A stretch of 13,853 bases of DNA, from assembly GCA_046730475.1 (NCBI GenBank), contig JBKPIY010000094.1, positions 1-13,853 on the forward strand. Reading direction: 5' to 3'. The notes below the pieces were generated by a model. The model searched no databases. It saw only the letters and a program-made list of their open reading frames with translations, and had not been told where the DNA came from. The position numbers and the translations under genes were made by a program. The DNA comes from JBKPIY01 sp046730475 (lineage in GTDB: Bacteria > Actinomycetota > Thermoleophilia > Solirubrobacterales > 70-9). Positions 6,372-13,528 of this stretch are shown in pieces; the stretch's first letter is position 1, and each line of letters opens with the position of its first letter.

Positions 6372-7748
6372 ATGAAGGAGGAGAGGCCTCGGTTGCGCAC
6401 GCGAGCTCTAGCCCTGGCGGCGCTTGCGGCATCGCTGGCCATCGTCGCTGTAGCCGCCGCACAGGCGTCGGGCGCCGGGCCATTCGACGACGAGCGCCCC
6501 GCCGGGTACGACATCAACCCGAAGCACCAGAGCAACTGGGAGCCCACGGTCGCCGTGGACCCGAAGCACCCGAACCGTGTCTACCAGCTGATCACCGGCA
6601 TCAACGCCCACGCCTGCAAGGGCAGCTGCCCCGGCACCAGCGTCTTGTTCGGGCGCTCCACCGACGGCGGGGCGAGCTTCGGTCCTGAGACCTTCGTCTG
6701 CGCGGCTGCCTGCAAGACGATCGGGTGGCAGTTCGACCCCCAGATCCGGGTGGCGAACGACACTAACGCGGGGTGCAGCTGCGGGACGATCTACGTGGCG
6801 TTCATGGACCAGTACGACCCGGGCGTGCAGCTGTTCACGTCCCACGACGGCGGCGATACGTGGAGTCCTCCGATCACGATGAACGGCGGACTCACCTACA
6901 TGGACAAGCCCATCCTCGTGATCTCCCCATCGGGCCGGGACGTCTACGTGGCGTTCAACCACAAGTTCGACAACATGGTCGTGGCCTCTCACGACTACGG
7001 TCAGTCATTCCTCCCGCCCCAAAAGGTGAATGAGGACCACCTGTGGTGGTATGCGAACGGTGGCGCGTACGCGCCAAACGGCGACGTGTACTTTGCCCTC
7101 GACGGCGAGAGGAGCCTGTCGGGGCACGGGCACGACTTCGACGGGCCGGTGGAGGTCGCCCTGCTGCGGTGCTCGCCGTCGACGACAACGGCGTGCGCCG
7201 ATCCGACCCTCATCCCCTTCGGGGTCGCCGCCGCGCCACCCCCCTGTCCGGTACCGGGGTGCTACCCGGACTACTTCGCCGCGACCGGCTCGATCGCTAT
7301 CGATGCGACCGGCCACATGGTCTTCGCGTACACGTTCTCCGAGGAGCCCAACGGGCCGAAGTCCCTATACGTACGGACCTCGGACGACGCGGTGCAATGG
7401 AGCACCAACGTCCTCGTGAATGCCCTCGGTGACAGCAGCGTGCCGCAGATCGACAGTGGCCCCACCCCTGGGGACTTCCGCCTCGCTTGGCAGGACGACC
7501 GGACGGGCCACTTCAACACCTGGTATGCGCAGACTACGGATGGCGGGGTCAGCTGGGCGCCGCACGTTCGGCTCTCGAACCTCGGGTCGGGTGCTCCGTA
7601 CAAGAGCGCGGACGGCGCCACGTTCACTGACGGTGACTACTTCGGGATCGCGGTCAGCTCGACGGGCATCGCCCACGTGATCTGGGGCGAGGCCGACGGC
7701 TCGTCGCTCTACTGCTGCGGCGACGTCTGGTACACGAAGGGGTCCTGA
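6372..7748 (+). CDS. Secreted Asp-box beta-propeller protein (sialidase/BNR-like fold)
   Basis: A 458-residue exported protein. Basic residues then LALAALAASLAIVAVAAAQASG form a signal peptide cut near residue 32-35. Four good Asp-boxes (S/T-x-D-x-G-x-S/T-W/F) lie at residues 96-103, 157-164, 206-213 and 388-395, and a degenerate one at 336-343, the pattern of six-bladed sialidase-like propellers. Twelve cysteines fall in six close pairs (82/86, 110/114, 135/137, 267/275, 292/297, 448/449), suggesting disulfide-clamped loops. I do not see the sialidase arginine triad or the FRIP motif with confidence, so exo-sialidase activity is not supported; glycan binding or another hydrolase role is possible. 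The ATG at 6372 has no spaced ribosome site, whereas the in-frame TTG at 6393 has AGGAGGAGAGG before it and also leaves a full signal peptide, so the true start may be 6393. It is monocistronic, behind its own promoter. Confidence 0.82.
   Translation: MKEERPRLRTRALALAALAASLAIVAVAAAQASGAGPFDDERPAGYDINPKHQSNWEPTVAVDPKHPNRVYQLITGINAHACKGSCPGTSVLFGRSTDGGASFGPETFVCAAACKTIGWQFDPQIRVANDTNAGCSCGTIYVAFMDQYDPGVQLFTSHDGGDTWSPPITMNGGLTYMDKPILVISPSGRDVYVAFNHKFDNMVVASHDYGQSFLPPQKVNEDHLWWYANGGAYAPNGDVYFALDGERSLSGHGHDFDGPVEVALLRCSPSTTTACADPTLIPFGVAAAPPPCPVPGCYPDYFAATGSIAIDATGHMVFAYTFSEEPNGPKSLYVRTSDDAVQWSTNVLVNALGDSSVPQIDSGPTPGDFRLAWQDDRTGHFNTWYAQTTDGGVSWAPHVRLSNLGSGAPYKSADGATFTDGDYFGIAVSSTGIAHVIWGEADGSSLYCCGDVWYTKGS
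6376..6386 (+). promoter_or_regulatory. Strong Shine-Dalgarno that may move the propeller start to TTG 6393
   Basis: AGGAGGAGAGG at 6376-6386 ends six bases before an in-frame TTG at 6393. It lies inside the coding sequence if the ATG at 6372 is used, while that ATG has only AGGG one base upstream. The protein from TTG would start MRTRALALAALAA, a typical signal peptide. Confidence 0.5.
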
Positions 7749-8192
7749 TCGCGGGCGGCTTCTCGCGTGGGCGACGGTCACTCGCCTGAGCGCAAGCCCG
7801 AGCCGCAGCGACCGGATGCGTGGCAGCCCAAGCCCTCGCTCCGGGAGCGGGAACGCCGCCCCTGAGCCGGGACCGAGTAGGCCTCACCCTCCTTGGGACG
7901 GCAGCACCGGCTGGTCCGGTGGATCAATTCATCGAGGCCGAGGACTACGGGGGGTTGCTGGAGGCGTGGACCGCGCACCGGAGGTTGGGTTCGAGCCGCG
8001 CCGAATGCAGCGGAGAAGCAGGCGAACGTCGGCACGGATCAAGGCGACCGCTTCTCGGGAGATGAAAATCCAACTTGGAAGCTGACGTCCGGGTGGGACC
8101 TACGGTCGGCTGACCGGGACAGGGGCTTCCGGGAGGCAGTTTCATGCCCCACGGAGAGCATGAGCCCACTCCGGATCTGAAGGGATCGAGCG
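7749..8192. other. Intergenic region, 444 bases, no supportable gene
   Basis: Short open frames exist in several phases, but none has recognisable family text or a good ribosome site. A GGTTCGAGCC string near 7987 resembles a tRNA T-loop, but no flanking stem or other tRNA parts are present. The last 15 bases carry the ribosome site of the next gene. Confidence 0.55.
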
Positions 8193-8573
8193 ATGGCCAC
8201 CCCCGAAGACGTCATACGGCGCTACGTGGACGCAACCTCGGCAGCGGACGGAGACACAGCAGCAGCCTTGACGGCCGATGATGCGGTGATCGAACTCCCC
8301 GACGGCGGAGTCCTCAAAGGCAAGGAAGGCGCGCGCCAGTTTGCCGCCAAGCATGCTGAGGCCGACGGCCGAAAGCGGGCGGTGACGCTGACCGCGCTTG
8401 AAGCTCGCACACCCGACCGCTTTGTCGCGACCCTACTGATGAGCAACCGCGAGATCGCAACGGATGAGCTTCTCTACTCGATGGACGTCGGATCCGTGAT
8501 CGAGGTGCGCGACGGGCTCATCACGCGCCACCAGGTCTTTCCTTCGCCCGACGAGGCCGCCGCCGCGGCGTAG
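8193..8573 (+). CDS. SnoaL/NTF2-like domain protein
   Basis: A 126-residue small-molecule-binding fold protein. The opening helix PEDVIRRYVDATSAADGDTAAALTADDAVIELPDG and the helix LKGKEGARQFAAKHAEADG are typical of SnoaL-like domains, followed by strands RAVTLTALEA, DRFVATLLMSNREIATDE and SVIEVRDGLITRHQVFPSPDEAAAA. The ATG at 8193 has AAGGGA at about 8180-8185, seven bases upstream, a good site. No membrane segment or signal is present, so it is cytoplasmic. The protein is unlike the SnoaL-like protein at 2882 except in fold, so it is not a recent duplicate. No catalytic residues can be assigned. It stands alone, and a broken relative lies downstream on the other strand. Confidence 0.82.
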   Translation: MATPEDVIRRYVDATSAADGDTAAALTADDAVIELPDGGVLKGKEGARQFAAKHAEADGRKRAVTLTALEARTPDRFVATLLMSNREIATDELLYSMDVGSVIEVRDGLITRHQVFPSPDEAAAAA

Positions 8574-8754
8574 CGGACTGAAGTACCTCGTTCCACAAGC
8601 GATCGCGAGCGATAGGAGCTACCGCTCTGGACGACTTTCGAGTCTCTCGAGGACCAACCCACCGGACCGCGCGCAGACGCTCGGTCGTCGTCCCGAGCGA
8701 GCGCGTGCCCGGCGATAGCCAGACGCCTGCTTTTCCCGAAGCGCGGGCCCGGTG
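8574..8754. other. Short intergenic stretch between two SnoaL-like sequences
   Basis: No gene is supported. It contains a GCGATCGC palindrome near 8602 but no clear terminator or promoter. Together with the remnant that follows, the distance from the SnoaL stop to the TetR stop is about 450 bases without an intact gene. Confidence 0.5.
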
Positions 8755-8990
8755 CTACTCCCACAGCCCGCCGGCTTCAAGGGCTTCGGTTGTTGCATGA
8801 CTGCCCCTCATTCGATCCGTGACGTGTACGGCGGCGACGACCTTCGCTTCTGTGTCGATCAGTGCCTGGAGTTCGAGGCGAGAACCGCCAAAGGTCTCAT
8901 TGGAGTTGTTCGGTGAAGTGGCGCACCGCCTTGTGGGCATGGAGCACGTGGATGTCATCGGACGCGCCCTCGATAGCGGTAGTCGGGGTC
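8755..8990 (-). pseudogene. SnoaL-like remnant, one frame change and an internal deletion
   Basis: On the minus strand, HAHKAVRHFTEQL runs in one frame from near 8950, then ETFGGSRLELQALIDTEAKVVAAVHVTDRMRGS continues in another; dropping one C near 8899-8901 joins them. This matches the middle of SnoaL-like proteins (GxxAVRxFFTEQLxExFxxxRLExEExID, then AVVRxxGRGRGS). The end, TTEALEAGGLWE and stop, matches the usual SnoaL closing EALEAAGL, so about 30 residues between RGS and this tail appear deleted. The N-terminal helix is not found. No ribosome site is seen. It is a decayed copy unrelated in detail to the intact gene at 8193. Confidence 0.55.
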
Positions 8991-9024
8991 CGGGTGCGAG
9001 AACTCAGCCGCCGAGTCGAAACGA

Positions 9025-9672
9025 CTACGCGGCGGTAGCCGCTGCCGTGATCCGGCCTTTCAGCGCGCGGCGTGCCCGGTCGATCGGTGCCGATTCCTGG
9101 CTGACTGCGAACTGCGCGTTGGCGAGGGACAAGTACGCGTCGAGTTCGAAGGCGAGCTGCTCGGCATCCTCTGAAGGATCGATCGCGCCCTCGGCCTGGG
9201 CGTCGCGAACGGCCGTCTCAACGTGCCGGAAGAACTCGTCCACGACCTGAACCGCGCCATCACGTACCGGGCCCGGGCGCATGGCCATCTCGGCGGCGAC
9301 CGACGCGAAGAAGCAGCCGCCCGGATAGAGGCCGCCTTCGACATACCGAAGGAAGTTCTCCCCGAGCTGCCGCAGCCGCTCGAGCCCGGTCGAGGGAACC
9401 AAGGCGGGCTCGATCACCTGCTCGGTGAATAGGGCGCGCGCCATCTCGATTGTCGCTACCTGGAGCTCCTCCTTGGAGCCGAAGTGGGCAAAGAGACCGC
9501 TCTTGCTCATCCCCACGGCCTCTGCCAGCCGACTGATCGAGAGCCCGCTGATGCCCTCGACAGTGGCGAGCTGCCCCGCTTCACGCAGGATCGCCGTGCG
9601 GCTCCGTTCGCCGTCGCTGCGTTGCCTGCGCGTGCGGCGCGCAGGCTCACTGCGGATATTCGTCACACTCAT
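9025..9672 (-). CDS. TetR family transcriptional repressor of the MMPL exporter unit
   Basis: A 215-residue regulator. An arginine-rich N-terminal arm (residues 11-29) leads into the TetR DNA-binding domain: AILREAGQLATVEGISGLSISRLAEAVGMSKSGLFAHFGSKEEL, with the helix-turn-helix at about 45-68. The helical C-terminal ligand domain includes GGLYPGGCFFASVAAEMAMRPGPVRD, a pattern seen in YxaF/AcrR-like efflux regulators. The ATG at 9672 has no Shine-Dalgarno. A TGC-TAATTT extended -10 ends six bases before it, so the message probably starts at the ATG itself. The divergent spacer holds two near-identical palindromes, one between the -35 and -10 of the exporter promoter, the expected layout for repression of the MMPL unit and of itself. 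The inducer is unknown; a substrate of the exporter is likely by analogy with AcrR-type systems. Confidence 0.9.
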   Translation of the reverse strand: MSVTNIRSEPARRTRRQRSDGERSRTAILREAGQLATVEGISGLSISRLAEAVGMSKSGLFAHFGSKEELQVATIEMARALFTEQVIEPALVPSTGLERLRQLGENFLRYVEGGLYPGGCFFASVAAEMAMRPGPVRDGAVQVVDEFFRHVETAVRDAQAEGAIDPSEDAEQLAFELDAYLSLANAQFAVSQESAPIDRARRALKGRITAAATAA

Positions 9673-9673
9673 A

Positions 9674-9703
9674 TTGACAAATTAGCACGATCGTTCGTAC
9701 ACT
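9674..9703 (+). promoter_or_regulatory. Promoter of the small ORF-MMPL unit
   Basis: A perfect TTGACA at 9674-9679 is followed after 18 bases by TACACT at 9698-9703 (four of six). Transcription should start near 9710. One operator copy lies exactly between the two boxes and the other just after the start point. Confidence 0.6.
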
Positions 9704-9737
9704 CTCTCGGCAGTTCGCACGAACGGTCGTACTAATT
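9680..9737. promoter_or_regulatory. Double palindromic TetR operator
   Basis: Arms 9680-9698 and 9719-9737 are inverted copies of each other, matching at 17 of 19 positions around a 20-base centre. Each arm contains its own 12-base dyad ACGA-N4-TCGT (9687-9698 and 9719-9730). The dyad centres are 32 bases apart, close to three helical turns, so two dimers would sit on the same face. The left copy lies between the promoter boxes, and the right copy lies between the start point and the ribosome site. Confidence 0.75.
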
Positions 9738-9751
9738 AGAGGGAGGTACCG

Positions 9752-9862
9752 GTGACCGCCGCACCAGATCTGACCGCCTACGTGATCTCGGCCGGGGCGC
9801 CTGGCGTTCGCTCCTGGGTCCCCCGCCGCTACCCGGGCTTCAACGGAGCGGCTGAGCGATGA
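9752..9862 (+). CDS. Small 36-residue protein or leader peptide coupled to the MMPL exporter
   Basis: A GTG at 9752 has the best ribosome site in the region, GGGAGG at 9741-9746 with five bases of spacing, directly behind the exporter promoter and operators. The 36-residue product starts MTAAPDLTAYVISAGAPGVR and ends PRRYPGFNGAAER. Its TGA overlaps the ATG of the MMPL gene (ATGA at 9859-9862), a classic translational-coupling arrangement. The exporter ATG itself has only a distant GGAG at 9845-9848. No membrane segment or signal peptide is seen; it is rich in Ala, Pro and Arg with one Trp and two Tyr. It may simply load ribosomes for the exporter, or be a small partner protein. I do not recognise the family. 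A remnant of a longer lost gene is also possible. Confidence 0.55.
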   Translation: MTAAPDLTAYVISAGAPGVRSWVPRRYPGFNGAAER

Positions 9863-11994
9863 GCGCCCTCGGCCCGATCGGTCGCCTCGGCCGGCTGGCG
9901 GCGGAGCATCGCGGACGGGTCTTCATCGCCTGGGCGCTGATCGCCGTCGGTCTCGGCATCCTCGCCCCGCGGGTGGAGACGGCGCTCTCCGGCGCGGGCT
10001 GGCAGGCGAACGGCTCGCAGTCCGTACAGGCGCGCCAGCAGATCGATGGCAACTTCGCCGGTGCCGGCGGCTACTCGCTGCAGGTCGTCGTCCACTCGCG
10101 GGACCTCGTGGCGACCGCGCCCGAGTTCCGGCAAACGGTGGCCCGTTCGGAGCGGGTCCTGCGGCGCGATCCCGCCGTCGGTCGGCTTTCCCCGCCGCAG
10201 CCAGGCCTCTCGATCTCGCCCGACGGCCACACGGCCGTGATTCGGGCCGGCGCGGCCGCCGATCCGAACGCGATGGTCGACGCCGCCGACCGCCTCAAGC
10301 CCAAGCTTGCCGAAGCCGCTCGCTCTGAAGTTGCCGTCAACCTGACGGGCGCCTCGGGCATGTGGTCGGACTTCAACCAGGCGAACCGCGACGCGATGCT
10401 CCAGTCCGAGTTCGTCTCCTGGCCGGTGACCATGGCGATCCTGGTGCTGGCCTTCGGCTCGCTGGTGGCGGCAGGCCTGCCGCTGATGCTGACCATCGTC
10501 GGGCTGATCGCCTCCGCAGGCCTGCTCTACCTCGGAACGCTGGTCTCGCCGATCTCGATCTGGGCGATGAACTTCGCGCTGATGTTCGCGCTTGCCTTGG
10601 GCATCGACTACGCCCTCTTCATCGTCATTCGCTTCCGGGGCGCCCACTTCGGCCAGAAGCTCAGTCCCGTCGAGGCGGTGGCGACGACGATGGACACGGC
10701 CGGCAAAGCGGTGCTCTTCTCGGGACTGACCGTGCTGGTCTCGCTCTCGGCGGTGATGTTGGTGCCGAGCCCCGCCTTCCGCTCGACGTCCCTGGGCATC
10801 ATTGTCTCGGTCCTCTTCGTGCTGGCCGCGACGCTGACGCTGCTGCCCGCGGTGCTCGCCAAGCTCGGCCCCCGGGTCGACCGCCTGTCGCTTCCCTGGG
10901 TCCACCGCGGCGAGCATCGCTCTCCGCGCTTCGCCCGCTGGGGAGAGCTGCTCTGGCGGCGGCCGTACGCGTTCGGTGGCTTCGCCTTGGTGGCGCTACT
11001 CGCCCTGGCACTACCGGTGCTCTCGCTGCGCACCGGGATGCCCTCGATCAAGGTGGTGCCGCCCGGCGACCAATCCCGGCAAGGCTATGAGCAGATCCAG
11101 GCGGGCTTCGGGCCGGGCGCACCGGCCGCCCTCCAGATCGTCGCCCCGGCCTCGGCGAGCCACCAGACCATGACCGCGGTGCAGAGCGACCCCGGCATCG
11201 CTCAGTCCCTGCCGCCCCAGCCAGGCGACGGCGGCACCGTGCTGATTGAGGCGGTCCCCTCCAGCGATCCCTCGAGCCCTCAGCTGGGCTCGACGATAGA
11301 TCGTCTTCGCTCGGAGCTTCCCGCCGGCACCCTGATCGGCGGCGCGGCGGCCGAGAACCACGACCTCGAGGCCGCGCTGGCGGTCACGACACCCGTGGTG
11401 ATCGGGGTCGTCCTTGCGCTCGGCTTCCTGCTGCTCCTCGTTGCATTCCAGGCGCCTGTGGCGGCCGCGATCGGCGTGCTCACCAATCTGCTCGCCACCG
11501 GCGCCGCCTTCGGGATCGCCAAGTGGATCTTCCAGGACGGCCACCTTGCGGGATTGCTCGGCTTCCAGTCGCAGGGCTTCCTGGATGCCTGGGCGCCGGT
11601 GTTCTTCTTCGCGATGATCTTCGCGATCTCGATGGACTACACGGTCTTCCTGCTCTCCTCCGCGAAAGAGCACTGGGATCGCGAGAGAGACGCGCGCAAG
11701 GCAATGGTTGGTGGGCTCGCCCACTCAGGGCGCGTGATCCTCGCTGCCGGGGCGGTGATGGTGGCCGTCTTCTTCACCTTCGCCCTCTCGGGCCCCCTGC
11801 CCCCCAAGGAGATGGGAGTGATTCTCGGCATCGCCGTCCTTCTGGACGCCTTCCTGGTTCGGCTGCTGCTCGTGCCGGTGCTGCTGCGCCTCGCGGGACC
11901 GGCCGCCTGGTACCTGCCGAGCTGGCTCAATCGCATCCTGCCGGACGTCCGCTTCGGCCACGGCGAGGCGACGCCCGCACGAAGCCCCGCATGA
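9859..11994 (+). CDS. MMPL family RND-type transporter
   Basis: A 711-residue inner-membrane exporter of the MMPL/HAE2 branch of RND proteins, which move lipids, siderophores or toxic compounds using the proton gradient. The two-fold design is intact: TM1 at about 20-36, a porter domain to about 185, TM2-TM6 at 188-335, TM7 at 371-390, a second porter domain to about 508, and TM8-TM12 at 510-680. The paired proton-relay motifs are GIDYALF (Asp250-Tyr251) in TM4 and SMDYTVF (Asp593-Tyr594) in TM10, as in MmpL3. Length is near the short MMPL class, with no long C-terminal tail. It overlaps the small ORF at 9752 by four bases and is under a TetR with two operators. An antibiotic or fatty acid efflux role is inferred from this context; the cargo is not readable from sequence. 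Confidence 0.93.
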   Translation: MSALGPIGRLGRLAAEHRGRVFIAWALIAVGLGILAPRVETALSGAGWQANGSQSVQARQQIDGNFAGAGGYSLQVVVHSRDLVATAPEFRQTVARSERVLRRDPAVGRLSPPQPGLSISPDGHTAVIRAGAAADPNAMVDAADRLKPKLAEAARSEVAVNLTGASGMWSDFNQANRDAMLQSEFVSWPVTMAILVLAFGSLVAAGLPLMLTIVGLIASAGLLYLGTLVSPISIWAMNFALMFALALGIDYALFIVIRFRGAHFGQKLSPVEAVATTMDTAGKAVLFSGLTVLVSLSAVMLVPSPAFRSTSLGIIVSVLFVLAATLTLLPAVLAKLGPRVDRLSLPWVHRGEHRSPRFARWGELLWRRPYAFGGFALVALLALALPVLSLRTGMPSIKVVPPGDQSRQGYEQIQAGFGPGAPAALQIVAPASASHQTMTAVQSDPGIAQSLPPQPGDGGTVLIEAVPSSDPSSPQLGSTIDRLRSELPAGTLIGGAAAENHDLEAALAVTTPVVIGVVLALGFLLLLVAFQAPVAAAIGVLTNLLATGAAFGIAKWIFQDGHLAGLLGFQSQGFLDAWAPVFFFAMIFAISMDYTVFLLSSAKEHWDRERDARKAMVGGLAHSGRVILAAGAVMVAVFFTFALSGPLPPKEMGVILGIAVLLDAFLVRLLLVPVLLRLAGPAAWYLPSWLNRILPDVRFGHGEATPARSPA

Positions 11995-12003
11995 TCTCGA
12001 TTT

Positions 12004-12027
12004 GGAAGCGTCACCGGAGCTGCTTCC
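12004..12027 (+). terminator. Weak hairpin after the MMPL gene
   Basis: GGAAGC at 12004-12009 pairs with GCTTCC at 12022-12027 around a 12-base loop, 9 bases after the exporter stop. There is no T-tract. A terminator role is only possible. Confidence 0.25.
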
Positions 12028-12202
12028 GATCCAAAGCGAGCGTCTCAGCTCCTGCGCCGGAGACGCCCGCTGCGGACGACGAGGAGCAGTCCCGCGGTCC
12101 CTCCCGCTGACCCTGCTTCGCGCGCGCAATGCGGGAGCGGAGATCTGCGCGCATTAGGTCCTAGCTCGCGCCCGCGGTAGATTCGTGTTGCGGGGCCTAG
12201 CG

Positions 12203-13528
12203 ATGGAGCGCCCAAAGACCCGATACGCGCGAAGCGGCGAGCTCAGCATCGCCTATCAGGTCGTGGGCGACGGGCCGCGCGATCTCGTCTACGTCCCGGG
12301 AGCGATCTCCCATCTGGACTTCGCCTGGGATCACCCGGGTTATGTGCGGTTCATGCGACGCCTCGCCGCAATCGCTCGGGTGATCGTCTTCGATCGCCGT
12401 GGGATGGGTCTCTCGGATCCAGTCTCCGCGGCGCCGGCGGTCGAGGAGCGGGTAGGCGACATTCGCGCAGTGATGGACGCTGCGGGTTCGGAGAGCGCGG
12501 TGATGCTCGGCGCCTCGGAGGGATCGGCGCTTGTCTGCTACTTCGCCGCTACCGAGCCGGAGCGGGTATCGGCCGCGATCCTCTACGGCGCCCTCGCAAG
12601 GATGATGCCGGTTCCGGATTATCCCTGGACGGTCCTGGACGAGGACCTGCTGCGCGAATGGACGGCCGCGGTCGCGGAGGCCTGGGGGGAGGGCCTCATC
12701 CTTACTCCACTCGCCCCCAGCAAGCTCGCCGACGAGTGCGAACGCGAGTGGTGGGGTCGCTACGAGCGCGCCTGCGTCAGCCCCGCGATGCAGCTCAAAA
12801 TTATCGAGGCCAACTTGCTCATCGACATCCGTGACGTCCTTCATCTCGTCCAGGCGCCCACACTGCTGCTGCATCGGCGTGGCGACTTCATCCCGATCGA
12901 GGGCGCCCGCTACATGGCGGAGCGGATACCCGGGGCGAGGATGGTCGAGATGGAGGGTGAGAACCACTGGCCGTGGATCGACGATCCCGACGAGGTCTGT
13001 GATCACATCGAGGAGTTCGTCACCGGAGCGCGCCGGGCGCCGGAGCCCGACCGCGTGCTGGCGACCGTGCTCTTCACAGACATCGTGGCCTCGACCGAGC
13101 GCGCGGCGGAGATCGGCGATCGCCGCTGGCGCGAGTTGCTGGAGGCACATGAGGAGTCGTTCCGACGCGAGCTCGAGCGCCAGGGCGGGCAGGAGGTGAA
13201 GACCACGGGTGACGGCTTCCTCGCCACCTTCGACGGCCCGGCGCGCGCGATTCGTTGCGCCAAGGCAGCTGCATCGGCGATCCGAGCACTCGGGATCAAC
13301 ATTCGCGCAGGCATCCACACCGGGGAATGCGAGCGCCGAAACGGGGACATCGGCGGCATCGCAGTCCACATCGGCGCCCGCGTGATGTCCCAGGCCGACC
13401 CCGGCGAAGTGCTCGTATCAAGCACGGTGAAGGACCTCACGGTGGGATCGGACATCGAGTTCGAGGAGCGCGGCGAGCACGAGCTCAAGGGCGTCCCGGG
13501 CTCCTGGCGCCTCTACGCTGCTCGCTGA
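12203..13528 (+). CDS. Alpha/beta-hydrolase fused to class III adenylate cyclase (Rv1900c-like)
   Basis: A 441-residue soluble two-domain protein. Residues 6-275 are an alpha/beta hydrolase: oxyanion region YVPGAISHLDFAW, nucleophile Ser105 in GASEGS, acid Asp228 in RRGDFIP and His255 in GENHWPW, a complete triad. Residues 283-441 are a class III cyclase homology domain: metal-binding Asp293 in LFTDIVAST and Asp337 in KTTGDGF. The ATP-selecting pair Lys333 and Asp382 is present, and Arg393 of the transition-state pair is kept, while the usual Asn is His389 (AVHIGARV). It should make cAMP, possibly gated by a ligand of the hydrolase domain. The ATG at 12203 is preferred, since MERPKTRYARSGELSIAYQVVGDGP is a typical family opening; a GTG at 12185 would add six residues. 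The same architecture is known from Mycobacterium tuberculosis Rv1900c, which has different selecting residues. Confidence 0.92.
   Translation: MERPKTRYARSGELSIAYQVVGDGPRDLVYVPGAISHLDFAWDHPGYVRFMRRLAAIARVIVFDRRGMGLSDPVSAAPAVEERVGDIRAVMDAAGSESAVMLGASEGSALVCYFAATEPERVSAAILYGALARMMPVPDYPWTVLDEDLLREWTAAVAEAWGEGLILTPLAPSKLADECEREWWGRYERACVSPAMQLKIIEANLLIDIRDVLHLVQAPTLLLHRRGDFIPIEGARYMAERIPGARMVEMEGENHWPWIDDPDEVCDHIEEFVTGARRAPEPDRVLATVLFTDIVASTERAAEIGDRRWRELLEAHEESFRRELERQGGQEVKTTGDGFLATFDGPARAIRCAKAAASAIRALGINIRAGIHTGECERRNGDIGGIAVHIGARVMSQADPGEVLVSSTVKDLTVGSDIEFEERGEHELKGVPGSWRLYAAR

Noticed and set aside
6062..6547. 161-residue minus-strand frame across the region before the propeller gene
   Set aside because: It opposes the propeller promoter and signal peptide, has alanine/arginine-rich low-complexity text, and has no ribosome site or family match.
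7980..8010. Possible tRNA T-arm (GGTTCGAGCC)
   Set aside because: No matching T-stem, acceptor stem, anticodon arm or D-arm can be built around it.
9829..10917. 362-residue minus-strand frame opposite the MMPL gene
   Set aside because: Very high in Arg, Gln, His and Asp, typical of an antisense shadow of a GC-rich membrane-protein gene. The MMPL frame is unmistakable.
12197..13369. 390-residue minus-strand frame opposite the hydrolase-cyclase gene
   Set aside because: It is the mirror of a strongly supported two-domain gene and has no recognisable domain of its own.
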